A DNA stretch of 64,000 bases. It comes from Hymenobacter negativus. Its GTDB lineage: Bacteria > Bacteroidota > Bacteroidia > Cytophagales > Hymenobacteraceae. The stretch covers positions 558,001-622,000 of the forward strand of contig NZ_JAEDAE010000001.1 of assembly GCF_016056375.1 (NCBI RefSeq), written 5' to 3'. The position numbers were made by a program, and so were the translations under genes. This document shows positions 8,642 to 16,576 of the stretch, one piece after another (within the stretch, counting starts at the first letter, position 1; every line of letters starts with the position of its first letter). Below the pieces are notes generated by a model. It searched no databases and was not told where the DNA came from. It saw only the letters and a list, made by a program, of their open reading frames with translations.

Positions 8642-10402
8642 TCATAGCCTGCCCGTGCCCAGCCACCGCGCCACCGGGTAGCGGTTGTGGCCGGCTTCGT
8701 GGTAGGCCGAATTCAGGTACACCCATTCGAGCTGGGCGGGGCCGTTGGCGGCGAAGGCGGCGTTGTCTTTTTTGAGTTTCTCTAGCCGCTCGCGCAGGGC
8801 GGGGTCGCGGCGCAGCAGGTCGGCGGCCAGGTCCTCAAATACGTAGTCGGAAAAATGCTCTTTTTGCTGGAGCACGCTGTCAAAAAATCCCCAGGCGAAG
8901 AACGAATCGGTGGCCTGGGGCTCCAGCGTTTCCATCAGGTAGCGCACGGGCGCTGCCTCGTTCAGGTACACCACCAGGTCGCCGGGCTGGAAGGTGGCGG
9001 TTTCCGTGCGGGTTTGCAGCCGCACTTGGCTATGCACGTAGTGGCCCTCGAAGGGCTTGGGCGTGGTCTTGAAATCCTCGAAATAATAGACTTCTACCGG
9101 CGCGGTCACCTCGCGGGTCAGCGGCTCCAGCGTGGCCCCATTGCGGCGCAGGCGGTCGGCCACCTCCGTCCAGGCTTTGGGGATGATGTAGGCGGTGGGC
9201 CGGCTGGCGGAGGTGGTCGCCTTGAAAGTATTGAAATACTGTACCGGCCGGGTAAAGGGTGCGGCGCGGTCGTAGTACAGGCGCGGCTGGCCACTTACCT
9301 CGCTGGGTTTCATCTTGCCCTCGTAGCCCCGGAACTGCACGGTTTCGGCGTGGGCTTCGTCCAGCGCCCAGGTGAGGGGGAAGGTGGTCTGGGCGGCCAT
9401 ATCGGTGGCGGCTTTGGCGCGGGCGGCGGCCAGGGCGGGGGCCTGGTGGCCCACGGTTTCCAGCATCGTCAGCAGGAAATCGTAAGTGGAATGCACGCGG
9501 GGTGCGTAGGCCTTCAGCATGTGCGTTTCGGGCATGAAGCCGATGGTGTTGAACAGCGCTGCGTAGCCGGTGGAGTAGCGCGGCGTTTCGAGGAAAGCCC
9601 GCAGGCCACTCTCCGGCGTCTGGCCTTCAAAATCCACGTAGGGCGTCATCGGCCACTTTTTCTGCTCCATGCTTTTGTAGAGCGCTGGCAGCAATTGCCC
9701 CTGCAGATACGAGCCCAGCGCCGGGGCCAGCTTGCTGTGCTGGGTGGCAATGAGCGTCATGGTGTATTGGTAGTCCGCCCCGTTGGAAGTGTGGGTTTCC
9801 ACGAACACATCGGGCTGCCATTTCTGAAAAAGCGCCGCAAACGACTGCGCGTTGCGCGATTCCTGCTTGATGTAGTCACGGTTCAAGTCCAGGTGCCGCG
9901 CATTGCCCCGGAAGCCGTATTGGGCCGGCCCGTTCTGGTTCACGCGGGTAGTCGAGTTCCGGTTCAGCATGCCATCGATGTTATAAACGGGTACAATTAC
10001 CACCGTCACGCCCGCCAGCAGCTTCGCCAGCGACTTCTGCTGCATCAGGTCGCGGGCCAGCATCATACTCGCGTCGATGCCCTCGGGCTCGCCGGGGTGG
10101 ATGCCGTTCTGGATGAACAGGATGCGGCGGTTTTTGCGGCGGGTGCTGGCCGGGTCGCCGTCGCCGTCAGCGCTCAGCACCACTTCGTGCAGCGGTTGGC
10201 CGGCATCCGTGGGCCCGGCTTCGGCCAGGTGCAGGTGCGCGGGGTAGGCGGCGGCCAGCTTCTGGTAATAGGCCACGCATTCGGCGTAGGTGGCGGTGGT
10301 ATTACCAGCGGGGTCGTTTTCGAAGGGCGTGCGCCAGGCCGGGGTCGTACCCGGTAGGGTGGGAGCGAGGGTCATGAGCGAAGCGAGGAGCAAGGTGAAC
10401 AT
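8642..10402 (-). CDS. Exported M14-family zinc carboxypeptidase
   Basis: A 586-residue protein from the ATG at 10402 (MFTLLLASLM), which begins a signal peptide; the open frame continues upstream through the palindromic repeat, which is not coding. The peptidase M14 zinc site is visible: HPGE at 102-105 (first His and Glu), a later LDLNRD substrate-binding segment, and the third ligand in VETHTSNG. The catalytic glutamate is probably in PETHMLK, although the C-terminal part of the domain is diverged. The C-terminal 250 residues have no domain I can name. It probably trims peptides in the periplasm or outside the cell. Confidence 0.85.
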   Translation of the reverse strand: MFTLLLASLMTLAPTLPGTTPAWRTPFENDPAGNTTATYAECVAYYQKLAAAYPAHLHLAEAGPTDAGQPLHEVVLSADGDGDPASTRRKNRRILFIQNGIHPGEPEGIDASMMLARDLMQQKSLAKLLAGVTVVIVPVYNIDGMLNRNSTTRVNQNGPAQYGFRGNARHLDLNRDYIKQESRNAQSFAALFQKWQPDVFVETHTSNGADYQYTMTLIATQHSKLAPALGSYLQGQLLPALYKSMEQKKWPMTPYVDFEGQTPESGLRAFLETPRYSTGYAALFNTIGFMPETHMLKAYAPRVHSTYDFLLTMLETVGHQAPALAAARAKAATDMAAQTTFPLTWALDEAHAETVQFRGYEGKMKPSEVSGQPRLYYDRAAPFTRPVQYFNTFKATTSASRPTAYIIPKAWTEVADRLRRNGATLEPLTREVTAPVEVYYFEDFKTTPKPFEGHYVHSQVRLQTRTETATFQPGDLVVYLNEAAPVRYLMETLEPQATDSFFAWGFFDSVLQQKEHFSDYVFEDLAADLLRRDPALRERLEKLKKDNAAFAANGPAQLEWVYLNSAYHEAGHNRYPVARWLGTGRL

Positions 10403-10440
10403 AGGTGCAAAGGAACGGTTGGAAAGGGAACGGCAGAACA

Positions 10441-10604
10441 AACTCCCCTCCTTGCCAAGGAGGGGACGCCGGCGCAAAGCGCCGGCTGGGGTGGTTGTGG
10501 CGTTTGCTAACGTTGGAATAATTCTAAACGAAGCCGTAGCAACGCCACAACTACCCCCGTACGCGCTTCGCGCGAACATCCCTTCCTTGGCAAGGAGGAG
10601 AGTT
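10441..10604. repeat. 164-bp palindromic intergenic element
   Basis: The outer arms (AACTCCCCTCCTTGCCAAGG at 10441 and CCTTGGCAAGGAGGAGAGTT ending at 10604) and the inner arms (GTGGTTGTGGCGTTTGCT near 10491 and AGCAACGCCACAACTAC near 10538) are inverted repeats. Each half also contains its own small hairpins. It lies between the divergent peptidase and surE genes. It has the look of a MITE or REP-derived element; no second copy was seen in this window. Confidence 0.75.
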
Positions 10605-10628
10605 CTTCCACTCGGCTTTCCTGCCGCC

Positions 10629-10636
10629 TACCTTTG
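10629..10636 (+). promoter_or_regulatory. -7 promoter box TACCTTTG for surE
   Basis: A consensus TAnnTTTG box 25 bases upstream of the surE ATG, directly after the palindromic element. Confidence 0.55.
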
Positions 10637-10660
10637 CCATTCCCCAAACACCCCTTGCTT

Positions 10661-11527
10661 ATGTCCGCCGCCCTCCCGCGCCCCCTCATCCTCGTCTCCA
10701 ACGACGACGGCATCACCGCCCCCGGCATCCGCCACCTCGTGCAGGCCATGGTGGCTCTCGGGGCCGAAGTCGTCGTGGTTGCGCCCGACTCGCCGCAGTC
10801 CGGCATGGGCCACGCCATCACCATCGGCCACGCCCTGCGCCTTACCAAAAACCCGGTTTTTGGCCCTGACGTGGATGCCTACGAATGCTCCGGCACCCCG
10901 GCCGACTGCGTGAAAATTGCCAAGCACTACGTGCTCAAAGACCGCACGCCCGACCTCGTGGTATCCGGCATCAACCACGGCTCCAACGCCTCGGTAAACG
11001 TGCTGTACTCAGGCACGATGTCGGCCGCCATTGAAGCCGCCATTGAAGGTCTGCCCGCGGTGGGCTTCTCCCTCTGCGAATACGGCCCCAACGCCGATTT
11101 CTCGCACGTAGGCGAGTGGGTGACGCAGGTGTGCCGCCACGCCCTTGACCACGGCATCCCCGCCGGCACGGCTCTCAACGTGAACATCCCCAAAAACTCC
11201 GAAACGCCCATTGCCGGCCTGCGCCTGGCCCGCCAGGCCCGCGCCAAGTGGCAGGAGGAATTCGACCGTCGCCTCGACCCCTACCAGCGCCCCTACTACT
11301 GGCTGGTGGGCCAGTTCGTGAACCTGGACTCCGGCACCGATACCGACGAGTGGGCCCTCGCCAACAACTACGTATCCATCGTGCCCTGCAAGTTCGACCT
11401 CACCGCTGCCCACGGCCTGGCCCACCTCAGCCAGCAGTGGCAGCTGCCGCTGCCCGAAGCGCAGGTAGCGCCCGCCCCGCCCCAGCCCGTGCCCTCGGAA
11501 GACTACGGCGTGGCCAATCAGGAGTAG
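10661..11527 (+). CDS. surE: 5'-nucleotidase SurE
   Basis: A 288-residue protein starting at the ATG at 10661 (MSAALPRPLILVSNDDG). SurE is a metal-dependent phosphatase that removes phosphate from nucleoside 5'- and 3'-monophosphates in the cytoplasm. The metal-binding NDDG is at 14-17, the conserved serine is in APDSPQSGMG (Ser47), followed by CSGTPADCV and SGINHGSN. It is slightly longer than the usual 250 residues because of a proline-rich C-terminal extension. A consensus promoter box lies 25 bases upstream and a strong hairpin 19 bases downstream, so it is probably a single-gene unit. Confidence 0.95.
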   Translation: MSAALPRPLILVSNDDGITAPGIRHLVQAMVALGAEVVVVAPDSPQSGMGHAITIGHALRLTKNPVFGPDVDAYECSGTPADCVKIAKHYVLKDRTPDLVVSGINHGSNASVNVLYSGTMSAAIEAAIEGLPAVGFSLCEYGPNADFSHVGEWVTQVCRHALDHGIPAGTALNVNIPKNSETPIAGLRLARQARAKWQEEFDRRLDPYQRPYYWLVGQFVNLDSGTDTDEWALANNYVSIVPCKFDLTAAHGLAHLSQQWQLPLPEAQVAPAPPQPVPSEDYGVANQE

Positions 11528-11545
11528 CCAATCCAAGTAAAATGA

Positions 11546-11573
11546 AAAGCCCCGGCTAGTTAGCCGGGGCTTT
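11546..11573. terminator. Bidirectional terminator
   Basis: A perfect 13-bp stem (AAAGCCCCGGCTA / TAGCCGGGGCTTT) with a two-base loop lies after surE. The last codons of the small minus-strand gene ending at 11556 fall within it. Confidence 0.8.
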
Positions 11574-11804
11574 GTGGTGAATGGGAAGCGCGGTTTTGCG
11601 CAGTTTGGAGGGAGGCCGGTGAGTGGCAACCGGCCGCACTGTTTTGGGCGGCACGGGTGCCGTGGTCGACTTGCGCACCACAACCGGGGCGGTTTGAGCA
11701 GTTAGGGCAGGGGCAATGCGGTGCAGAGCCACTACCTCGGTGCCCAGGGCTACTATTAGCACCAGTAGCAGGCTTCCAAGCAGGATTTTCAGCAGAGTAC
11801 GCAC
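11556..11804 (-). CDS. Small membrane-anchored basic protein
   Basis: An 82-residue protein: one hydrophobic segment at residues 3-27, then a tail rich in proline, lysine, arginine and threonine (VPPKTVRPVATHRPPSK). No recognised family. The gene starts 36 bases after the histidine kinase stop on the same strand, so it may be the third member of that operon. The basic tail would face the periplasm if the N-terminus is an anchor. The alternative is a fortuitous frame; the clean membrane segment, spacing and terminator placement favour a real gene. Confidence 0.55.
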   Translation of the reverse strand: MRTLLKILLGSLLLVLIVALGTEVVALHRIAPALTAQTAPVVVRKSTTAPVPPKTVRPVATHRPPSKLRKTALPIHHKAPAN

Positions 11805-11840
11805 GGAAAGTTGAATAACTGCCCGAAGCTACCACAACGC

Positions 11841-13220
11841 CTATGAAGCCGGCATGAACCCCACCGGTAAGTTGGCAGCGGGCTGAAAATCCAGAATAAA
11901 CGCCGTGCCCCGGCCCACTTCCGACTCGGCCCGCAGCGTGGCCCCGTGGAAGCCCGCAATGGTCTGGGCAATGGGCAGCCCCAAGCCGTAGCCCTCCGGC
12001 GAGCCGGGCGCGTTGGAGTTGAAGCGCCGGAACCGGTCGAACAGGTACGGGATGTTTTCGGGCGCGATGCCGGGGCCGGAATCCTCCACCCGCAGCGTGT
12101 AGCCGCCGGTGGACAGGGCACGGCCCAACACCCGAATACTGCCGCCCTCACGGTTGTACTTGATGGCGTTGCTCAGCAGGTTGCGCAGCAGCGTGTGCAG
12201 CAGGCTGGCGTTGGCTAGGGGGCGGGTGTCGTTGCCGGTGAGGTCTACTTCCAGAGCGATGTCGCGCTGCTGCCGGCGGTCGTCCAGCTCCTCGGCTACC
12301 TCGGCCACCACGGTGCTCAGCCGCACCGATTCGTTGCGCAGGTACTGCTCATTTTCGATGTTGGCGATGAGCAGCAGGGTGCGCACGGTGTTGCGCAGGC
12401 GGTAGAGCGTGCGCTGCGATTCCACAATTTGCTGGGCATGGGCCTCGGGCAGGGTGGGGTCCTGCAGCATGTTTTCGAAGCGCGACTGCAGGATGCTGGC
12501 CGGCGTGAGCAACTCGTGGCTGACGTTGCTCATAAACTCCCGCTCCTTGGCAAACGCCGACTGCACCTGCCGCATCAGCGAGTTCAACCGGTCGTCGAGC
12601 CGGCGAAAGTCAGTGGTATCGGTATCAATGGGTTCAAACTGAAAATCGGATGGTTGCCGGATGCCCCGCAGCTTGCGCACAATCAGCTCGCGCAGGGGCG
12701 CCAGCAGGTAGTGGGCAAAGGCTGCATCAGACAGCACAGTGAGCAGCGAGGCCGCCACCAGCACCCACAGGGCCAGGTTGCGGAGCGTCCCCGTGAGCAG
12801 CTCTACCGTCTCCAGCGACGAGCCAATCTCGACCCGAAACGCGGGCTGCCCCGGCGCCTGAACCGGCCGGGCAAAGCTCAGAATTCGAAAATCCTCCACC
12901 TGCTGGTCTACCTGCCGGGGCTCTTCAAAAATACGCTCGGGCGGCAGGGCCCCTCCGGCCGGCAGGGGCGTCAGGGTGATGTATTCCTGCTTGAAGATGT
13001 TGTAGTCGGCGTAGGTTTCGGCCCGCTCGCCGCGTTCGAAAGCCCGCAAGCCGTCGCGGGCGATGAGGGCCAGCACCTGCTTCTTCTTGGCGCGCAGGTG
13101 CAGGTCGGTGTGGGCCACGGCCACGCGCTGCACAATGGGCGGAATCACCAGTGCCCCCAGCAGCACCAGCAGCAGCTTGGATAGGGCGTTGAAAAGGGCA
13201 AGCTTGGCTTCGAGACGCAT
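11841..13220 (-). CDS. Sensor histidine kinase
   Basis: A 459-residue membrane kinase. Membrane segments at about 11-31 and 149-175 flank a periplasmic sensing region of about 115 residues. The phosphoacceptor is His235 in the HisKA box VSHELLTP. The ATPase domain has N box NLLSNAIKYN, G1 box DSGPGIAP and G2 box GYGLGLPIA. It is expected to phosphorylate the response regulator encoded just upstream (stop at 13338). The HELLTP form, with L where most kinases have R, is a small departure from the common HELRTP. The signal is unknown. Confidence 0.9.
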   Translation of the reverse strand: MRLEAKLALFNALSKLLLVLLGALVIPPIVQRVAVAHTDLHLRAKKKQVLALIARDGLRAFERGERAETYADYNIFKQEYITLTPLPAGGALPPERIFEEPRQVDQQVEDFRILSFARPVQAPGQPAFRVEIGSSLETVELLTGTLRNLALWVLVAASLLTVLSDAAFAHYLLAPLRELIVRKLRGIRQPSDFQFEPIDTDTTDFRRLDDRLNSLMRQVQSAFAKEREFMSNVSHELLTPASILQSRFENMLQDPTLPEAHAQQIVESQRTLYRLRNTVRTLLLIANIENEQYLRNESVRLSTVVAEVAEELDDRRQQRDIALEVDLTGNDTRPLANASLLHTLLRNLLSNAIKYNREGGSIRVLGRALSTGGYTLRVEDSGPGIAPENIPYLFDRFRRFNSNAPGSPEGYGLGLPIAQTIAGFHGATLRAESEVGRGTAFILDFQPAANLPVGFMPAS

Positions 13221-13227
13221 GCGATGC

Positions 13228-13320
13228 GAGTGACTGGGTAAGGGAGCAACTGAGTGGTTAATAATTGCGCGAAGGAGTGACCAAGTGATTGTTCAGAACG
13301 TCACTTAGTCACTCCCTCAC
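13228..13320. repeat. Imperfect inverted repeat between regulator and kinase genes
   Basis: The intergenic gap carries GAGTGACTGGGTAAGGGAGC on the left and the near-reverse-complement CTCCCTCACTCAGTCACTC on the right, with a further GGAGTGACCAAGTGA in the loop. These are variants of an AGTGACT unit. It sits inside the two-component operon and could form a hairpin in the message. Confidence 0.6.
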
Positions 13321-13337
13321 TCAGTCACTCAACGAAG

Positions 13338-14018
13338 TTACTCCGCCGCCCGGTAGCCGATGCCGCGCACCGTCTCCAGAAAGTCGGCCGAGGCGAACTG
13401 GGCCAGCTTCTTGCGCACGTTTTTGATGTGCACGTCGATGTAGTTCGAGTCGGAGTCGTCTTCCAGCACGTTGCCCCACAGGTGCTCGCCCAGCTGCAGG
13501 CGCGTGAGCACGCGGCCCCGGTGCAGCAGCAGGTAGTGTAGCAGGTCGAACTCCTTTTTGGTAAGGGGTACTTCCTGGCCGCCGTGCCGCACAATGCGGG
13601 CGTTGGGGTCCATGCTAAAGCCCTGGCCGAAGGTGATTTCGGGCCGCTTGAGGTTGAACTTGCGGCGCGTGATGGCCTGCATCCGGCTGGTGAGCTCCAG
13701 CAGCGAGAAGGGCTTGGGCAGGTAGTCATCGGCCCCGAGGTCGAGGCCGCGAATGCGGTCATCGAGCGCGCCGCGCGCGGTGAGGATGATGAACGAGGCC
13801 TCCTGGTTTTCATTCAGGCGCGCCTCACGGAGTAGGTCGAGGCCGTCGCCGCCGGGCAGGCCCAGGTCGAGCAGCACGAAGTCGTAGCTGCTCACGTACA
13901 GTTTTTCCGACGCTTCGGCGTAGGTGTAGGCCGAGTCGACCAGGTACTGGGCTTGCAGCAGAAATTGCCGCATTTCCTGGTGCAGGCTTTTTTCGTCTTC
14001 GATGAGCAGAACGTGCAT
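13338..14018 (-). CDS. OmpR-family response regulator
   Basis: A 226-residue protein starting at the ATG at 14018 (MHVLLIEDEK). The receiver domain has the acidic pair in IEDE (residues 7-8) and phosphoacceptor Asp51 in LLDLGLPGGDG; a threonine in ILTARG and a lysine in LPKPF complete the site. The C-terminal winged helix has PLTKKEFDLLHYLL and the recognition-helix region ending VRGIGYRA. It is the partner of the kinase encoded downstream. The frame runs further upstream but those residues are not family-like. Confidence 0.92.
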   Translation of the reverse strand: MHVLLIEDEKSLHQEMRQFLLQAQYLVDSAYTYAEASEKLYVSSYDFVLLDLGLPGGDGLDLLREARLNENQEASFIILTARGALDDRIRGLDLGADDYLPKPFSLLELTSRMQAITRRKFNLKRPEITFGQGFSMDPNARIVRHGGQEVPLTKKEFDLLHYLLLHRGRVLTRLQLGEHLWGNVLEDDSDSNYIDVHIKNVRKKLAQFASADFLETVRGIGYRAAE

Positions 14019-14202
14019 GAAGGGGATTGGGGGTTGAGGTGCGGGGAGGGACTTTTCAGCGGTGAGCGTCTGAAAGGCCCGGATTCCGTCAGCAACATAC
14101 GGCATAGCCGTCTGAACAGCACATGAAGCCGCTCCAGAATCAACCTTCATTCCCGATTGCGGCGTAATTTGCTGAACACATTCACCGCTTCTTCCGTTTC
14201 CA

Positions 14203-14823
14203 ATGACCCAACGCTTCTCCTTCATTTTGTGGCTGATGGCCGGTCTGGCCGCTTTTGTCGGCCCTGCCGCCGCTCAGGCCCCGGCCCCTATCAAAGTCAA
14301 ATCCAAAATCAAGCCCCTGGTGACCACGATATATATTGTGCGGCACGCCGAAAAAGATTCGACCTCCGACCGCGCTGACCCCACGCTCTCGCCCCTGGGC
14401 CAGACCCGCGCCCTGGCCCTGCGCCAGACGCTGCTGCGCCACCACCCCGCCGCCCTGTTCACCACCGATACCAAGCGCACCCGCGCCACCCTGGCCCCTC
14501 TGGCCGAGGCCCTGAAACTGGAGCCGCAGACCTACGACCCCAAACGCGGCCGCGACCTGGCCGACCGCATTCTGAAGGAATACGCCGGCAAATCGGTGGT
14601 CATCGTGGGCCATTCCAACACCGTGCTGTCGCTCATTGATGATTTTGGGGCCACCCCGCCGGTGGAAGAAATTGGCGAGCAGGACTATGAGTACCTCTTC
14701 ACGGTGCGCGTAGCGGAAGGCCTTATGCCCACCGTGGACATGCGCGGCTACGGCCCCGAGCGCCGGCCGGGCATCAAAATTGGCAAGGCCACGCCCATGG
14801 CCCCGGTGCCGCCAGTGAAGTAA
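14203..14823 (+). CDS. Exported histidine-phosphatase-family protein
   Basis: A 206-residue protein with a signal peptide (cleavage after PAAAQ or nearby). The phosphoglycerate-mutase-like fold is shown by IVRHAEKD, with the catalytic histidine and following arginine-type phosphate pocket, and by the second histidine in IVGHSNTV. The SixA-like size suggests a small periplasmic phosphatase with unknown substrate. It is transcribed away from the response regulator gene. A possible terminator follows at 14857-14900. Confidence 0.85.
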   Translation: MTQRFSFILWLMAGLAAFVGPAAAQAPAPIKVKSKIKPLVTTIYIVRHAEKDSTSDRADPTLSPLGQTRALALRQTLLRHHPAALFTTDTKRTRATLAPLAEALKLEPQTYDPKRGRDLADRILKEYAGKSVVIVGHSNTVLSLIDDFGATPPVEEIGEQDYEYLFTVRVAEGLMPTVDMRGYGPERRPGIKIGKATPMAPVPPVK

Positions 14824-14856
14824 ACTTTACCGCTGCCCTAACCGATAAAGTCGCGC

Positions 14857-14900
14857 AAGGCCGTAATCCTTCGACGCATTGCGGCAGGGGTTACGGCCTT
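14857..14900 (+). terminator. Probable terminator
   Basis: The arms AAGGCCGTAA and TTACGGCCTT are perfect inverted repeats with a 24-base loop, 33 bases after the phosphatase stop and followed by ATTCATT. Confidence 0.5.
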
Positions 14901-15048
14901 ATTCATTGTGCGGCTGCGATGGCGGACCGGCGGGTGGCCGCACGGCTAATACATCTTGAATATGGCCCGTGCCGCACCCCGCAATGGCTCGTTGCCGTAC
15001 TTTCGCCCATGCCCGGCCACTTTGGTCGCGGCTTCAGGCCGTCGCTTT

Positions 15049-16491
15049 ATGCATTGTCACGTTAAAAAAATGCTGGTTTTGGCCGGCGCACTGTTGGTAA
15101 TCAACGCTCCAATTGAAGCGCAGTCGCGCAAAAAAAGCAGAGCAGTTCCCGCACCCATTGCTACGGCTAAAGCCGACCAAACGGACTCGCTGGCCCTGCG
15201 CAAAATTTTTGATGAGGCCCTGCTGCGCGGCGAGAGCTACGAAAATCTGCGCTACCTCACCGGCAACATCGGGGCGCGTTTGTCGGGCTCGCCGCAGGCC
15301 CAGATGGCCGTGGACTGGGGCAAAGCCACCATGGAAAAAGCCGGTTTCGACCGCGTGTATTTGCAGGAGGTGATGGTGCCGCACTGGGTGCGCGGCAGCC
15401 GGGAGCGCGGCGAAATCATTGGGAATAAGGACAAAGGCGTGAAGGTAGCCGTGTGCGCGCTGGGCGGCTCCGTTGGCACCGGCGGCAAGCTGAAGGCCGG
15501 CGTGGTGGAAGTTCACAGCCTGGAGGAAGTCAGAAACCTGCCCGAAGCGGCCGTGAAAGGCAAGTTTGTGTTCTACAACCGGCCCTTCAACGACGCCCTC
15601 ATCGAGCCGGGCGCGGCCTACGGCGGGGCTGTGGACCAACGCGCCAACGGGGCCATTGAAGCCGCCAAAAAAGGGGCCGTGGGCGCCCTGGTGCGCTCCA
15701 TGACCTCGGCCCGTGACGACAACCCGCACACCGGCACCATGCGCTACGCCGAGGGCGTGACCAAAGTACCTGGCGCGGCCCTTAGCACCAACGCCGCCGA
15801 CAAGCTCAGCCAGCTCCTCAAGGCCAATCCCGACCTGCAATTCGAGCTGGAAATGGAGTGCATCACCCTGCCCGAAGAAAAAAGCTACAACGTGGTGGGC
15901 GAAATCAAAGGCAGCAAATACCCGCAGGAAATCATCACCGTGGGCGGCCACCTCGACTCGTGGGACCTCGCCCAGGGCGCGCACGACGACGGCACCGGCT
16001 GCGTACAAAGCATTGAGGCCCTGCGCCTGTTGCGCGCCGCCGGCTTTAAACCCGAGCGCACGTTGCGCGCCGTGCTCTTCATGAACGAAGAAAACGGCAC
16101 ACGCGGCGGTAACGAATACGCCCGCCTGGCCGCTCAGAACAAGGAAACCCACCTCGCCGCCATCGAGTCGGACGGGGGCGGGTTTACGCCGCGCGGCTTC
16201 ACCGTGGAGGGAGACCCTGCCACCGTGGCCAAGCTGGCCCGGCTGGCCCCGCTGCTGCTGCCCTACCACGCCGCCGACGTAACGGCTGGCCACTCCGGCA
16301 CCGACATTGAACCTCTGCAAGCTGCCGTGCACCCCAAAGCCCTCATCGGCTACAAGTGCGACTCGCAGCGCTATTTCGACATCCACCACACCGCTGCCGA
16401 TACCTTCGACAAGGTGAACCGCCGCGAGCTGGAGCTCGGCGGTGCCAGCATGGCGTCACTGATTTATCTGCTCAGCAAGTACGGTTTGTAG
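15049..16491 (+). CDS. Exported M28-family zinc peptidase
   Basis: A 480-residue protein; the ATG at 15049 (MHCHVKKMLVLAG) gives a short signal peptide ending near IEAQS. A protease-associated domain occupies the middle. The M28 di-zinc site is visible: GGHLDSWD near residue 300, the bridging Asp in AHDDGTG, the catalytic and ligand glutamates in MNEENG, then ESDGGG and the last His in HHTAADT. These enzymes remove N-terminal amino acids or split dipeptides outside the cytoplasm. The gene may have a weak -7 box (TACTTTCG) about 45 bases upstream. The ATG at 15070 is an alternative start. Confidence 0.88.
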   Translation: MHCHVKKMLVLAGALLVINAPIEAQSRKKSRAVPAPIATAKADQTDSLALRKIFDEALLRGESYENLRYLTGNIGARLSGSPQAQMAVDWGKATMEKAGFDRVYLQEVMVPHWVRGSRERGEIIGNKDKGVKVAVCALGGSVGTGGKLKAGVVEVHSLEEVRNLPEAAVKGKFVFYNRPFNDALIEPGAAYGGAVDQRANGAIEAAKKGAVGALVRSMTSARDDNPHTGTMRYAEGVTKVPGAALSTNAADKLSQLLKANPDLQFELEMECITLPEEKSYNVVGEIKGSKYPQEIITVGGHLDSWDLAQGAHDDGTGCVQSIEALRLLRAAGFKPERTLRAVLFMNEENGTRGGNEYARLAAQNKETHLAAIESDGGGFTPRGFTVEGDPATVAKLARLAPLLLPYHAADVTAGHSGTDIEPLQAAVHPKALIGYKCDSQRYFDIHHTAADTFDKVNRRELELGGASMASLIYLLSKYGL

Positions 16492-16576
16492 CAGCCCGTG
16501 TAGCATATGCTTAGGCTTGTGTACTAGCTAAATGCCTGCCATTGCTCCGTTTCAATTACCTGCCCGATAAAGTAGT

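Noticed and set aside
8855..10357. 500-residue plus-strand frame opposite the M14 peptidase
   Set aside because: His/Gly/Arg-rich shadow typical of high-GC antisense frames; the minus strand encodes a recognisable zinc peptidase.
10496..10640. Upstream extensions of the M14 peptidase and surE frames through the palindrome
   Set aside because: The added residues are translations of the repeat; ATG starts with a signal peptide (10402) and with a family-like N-terminus behind a promoter box (10661) are better.
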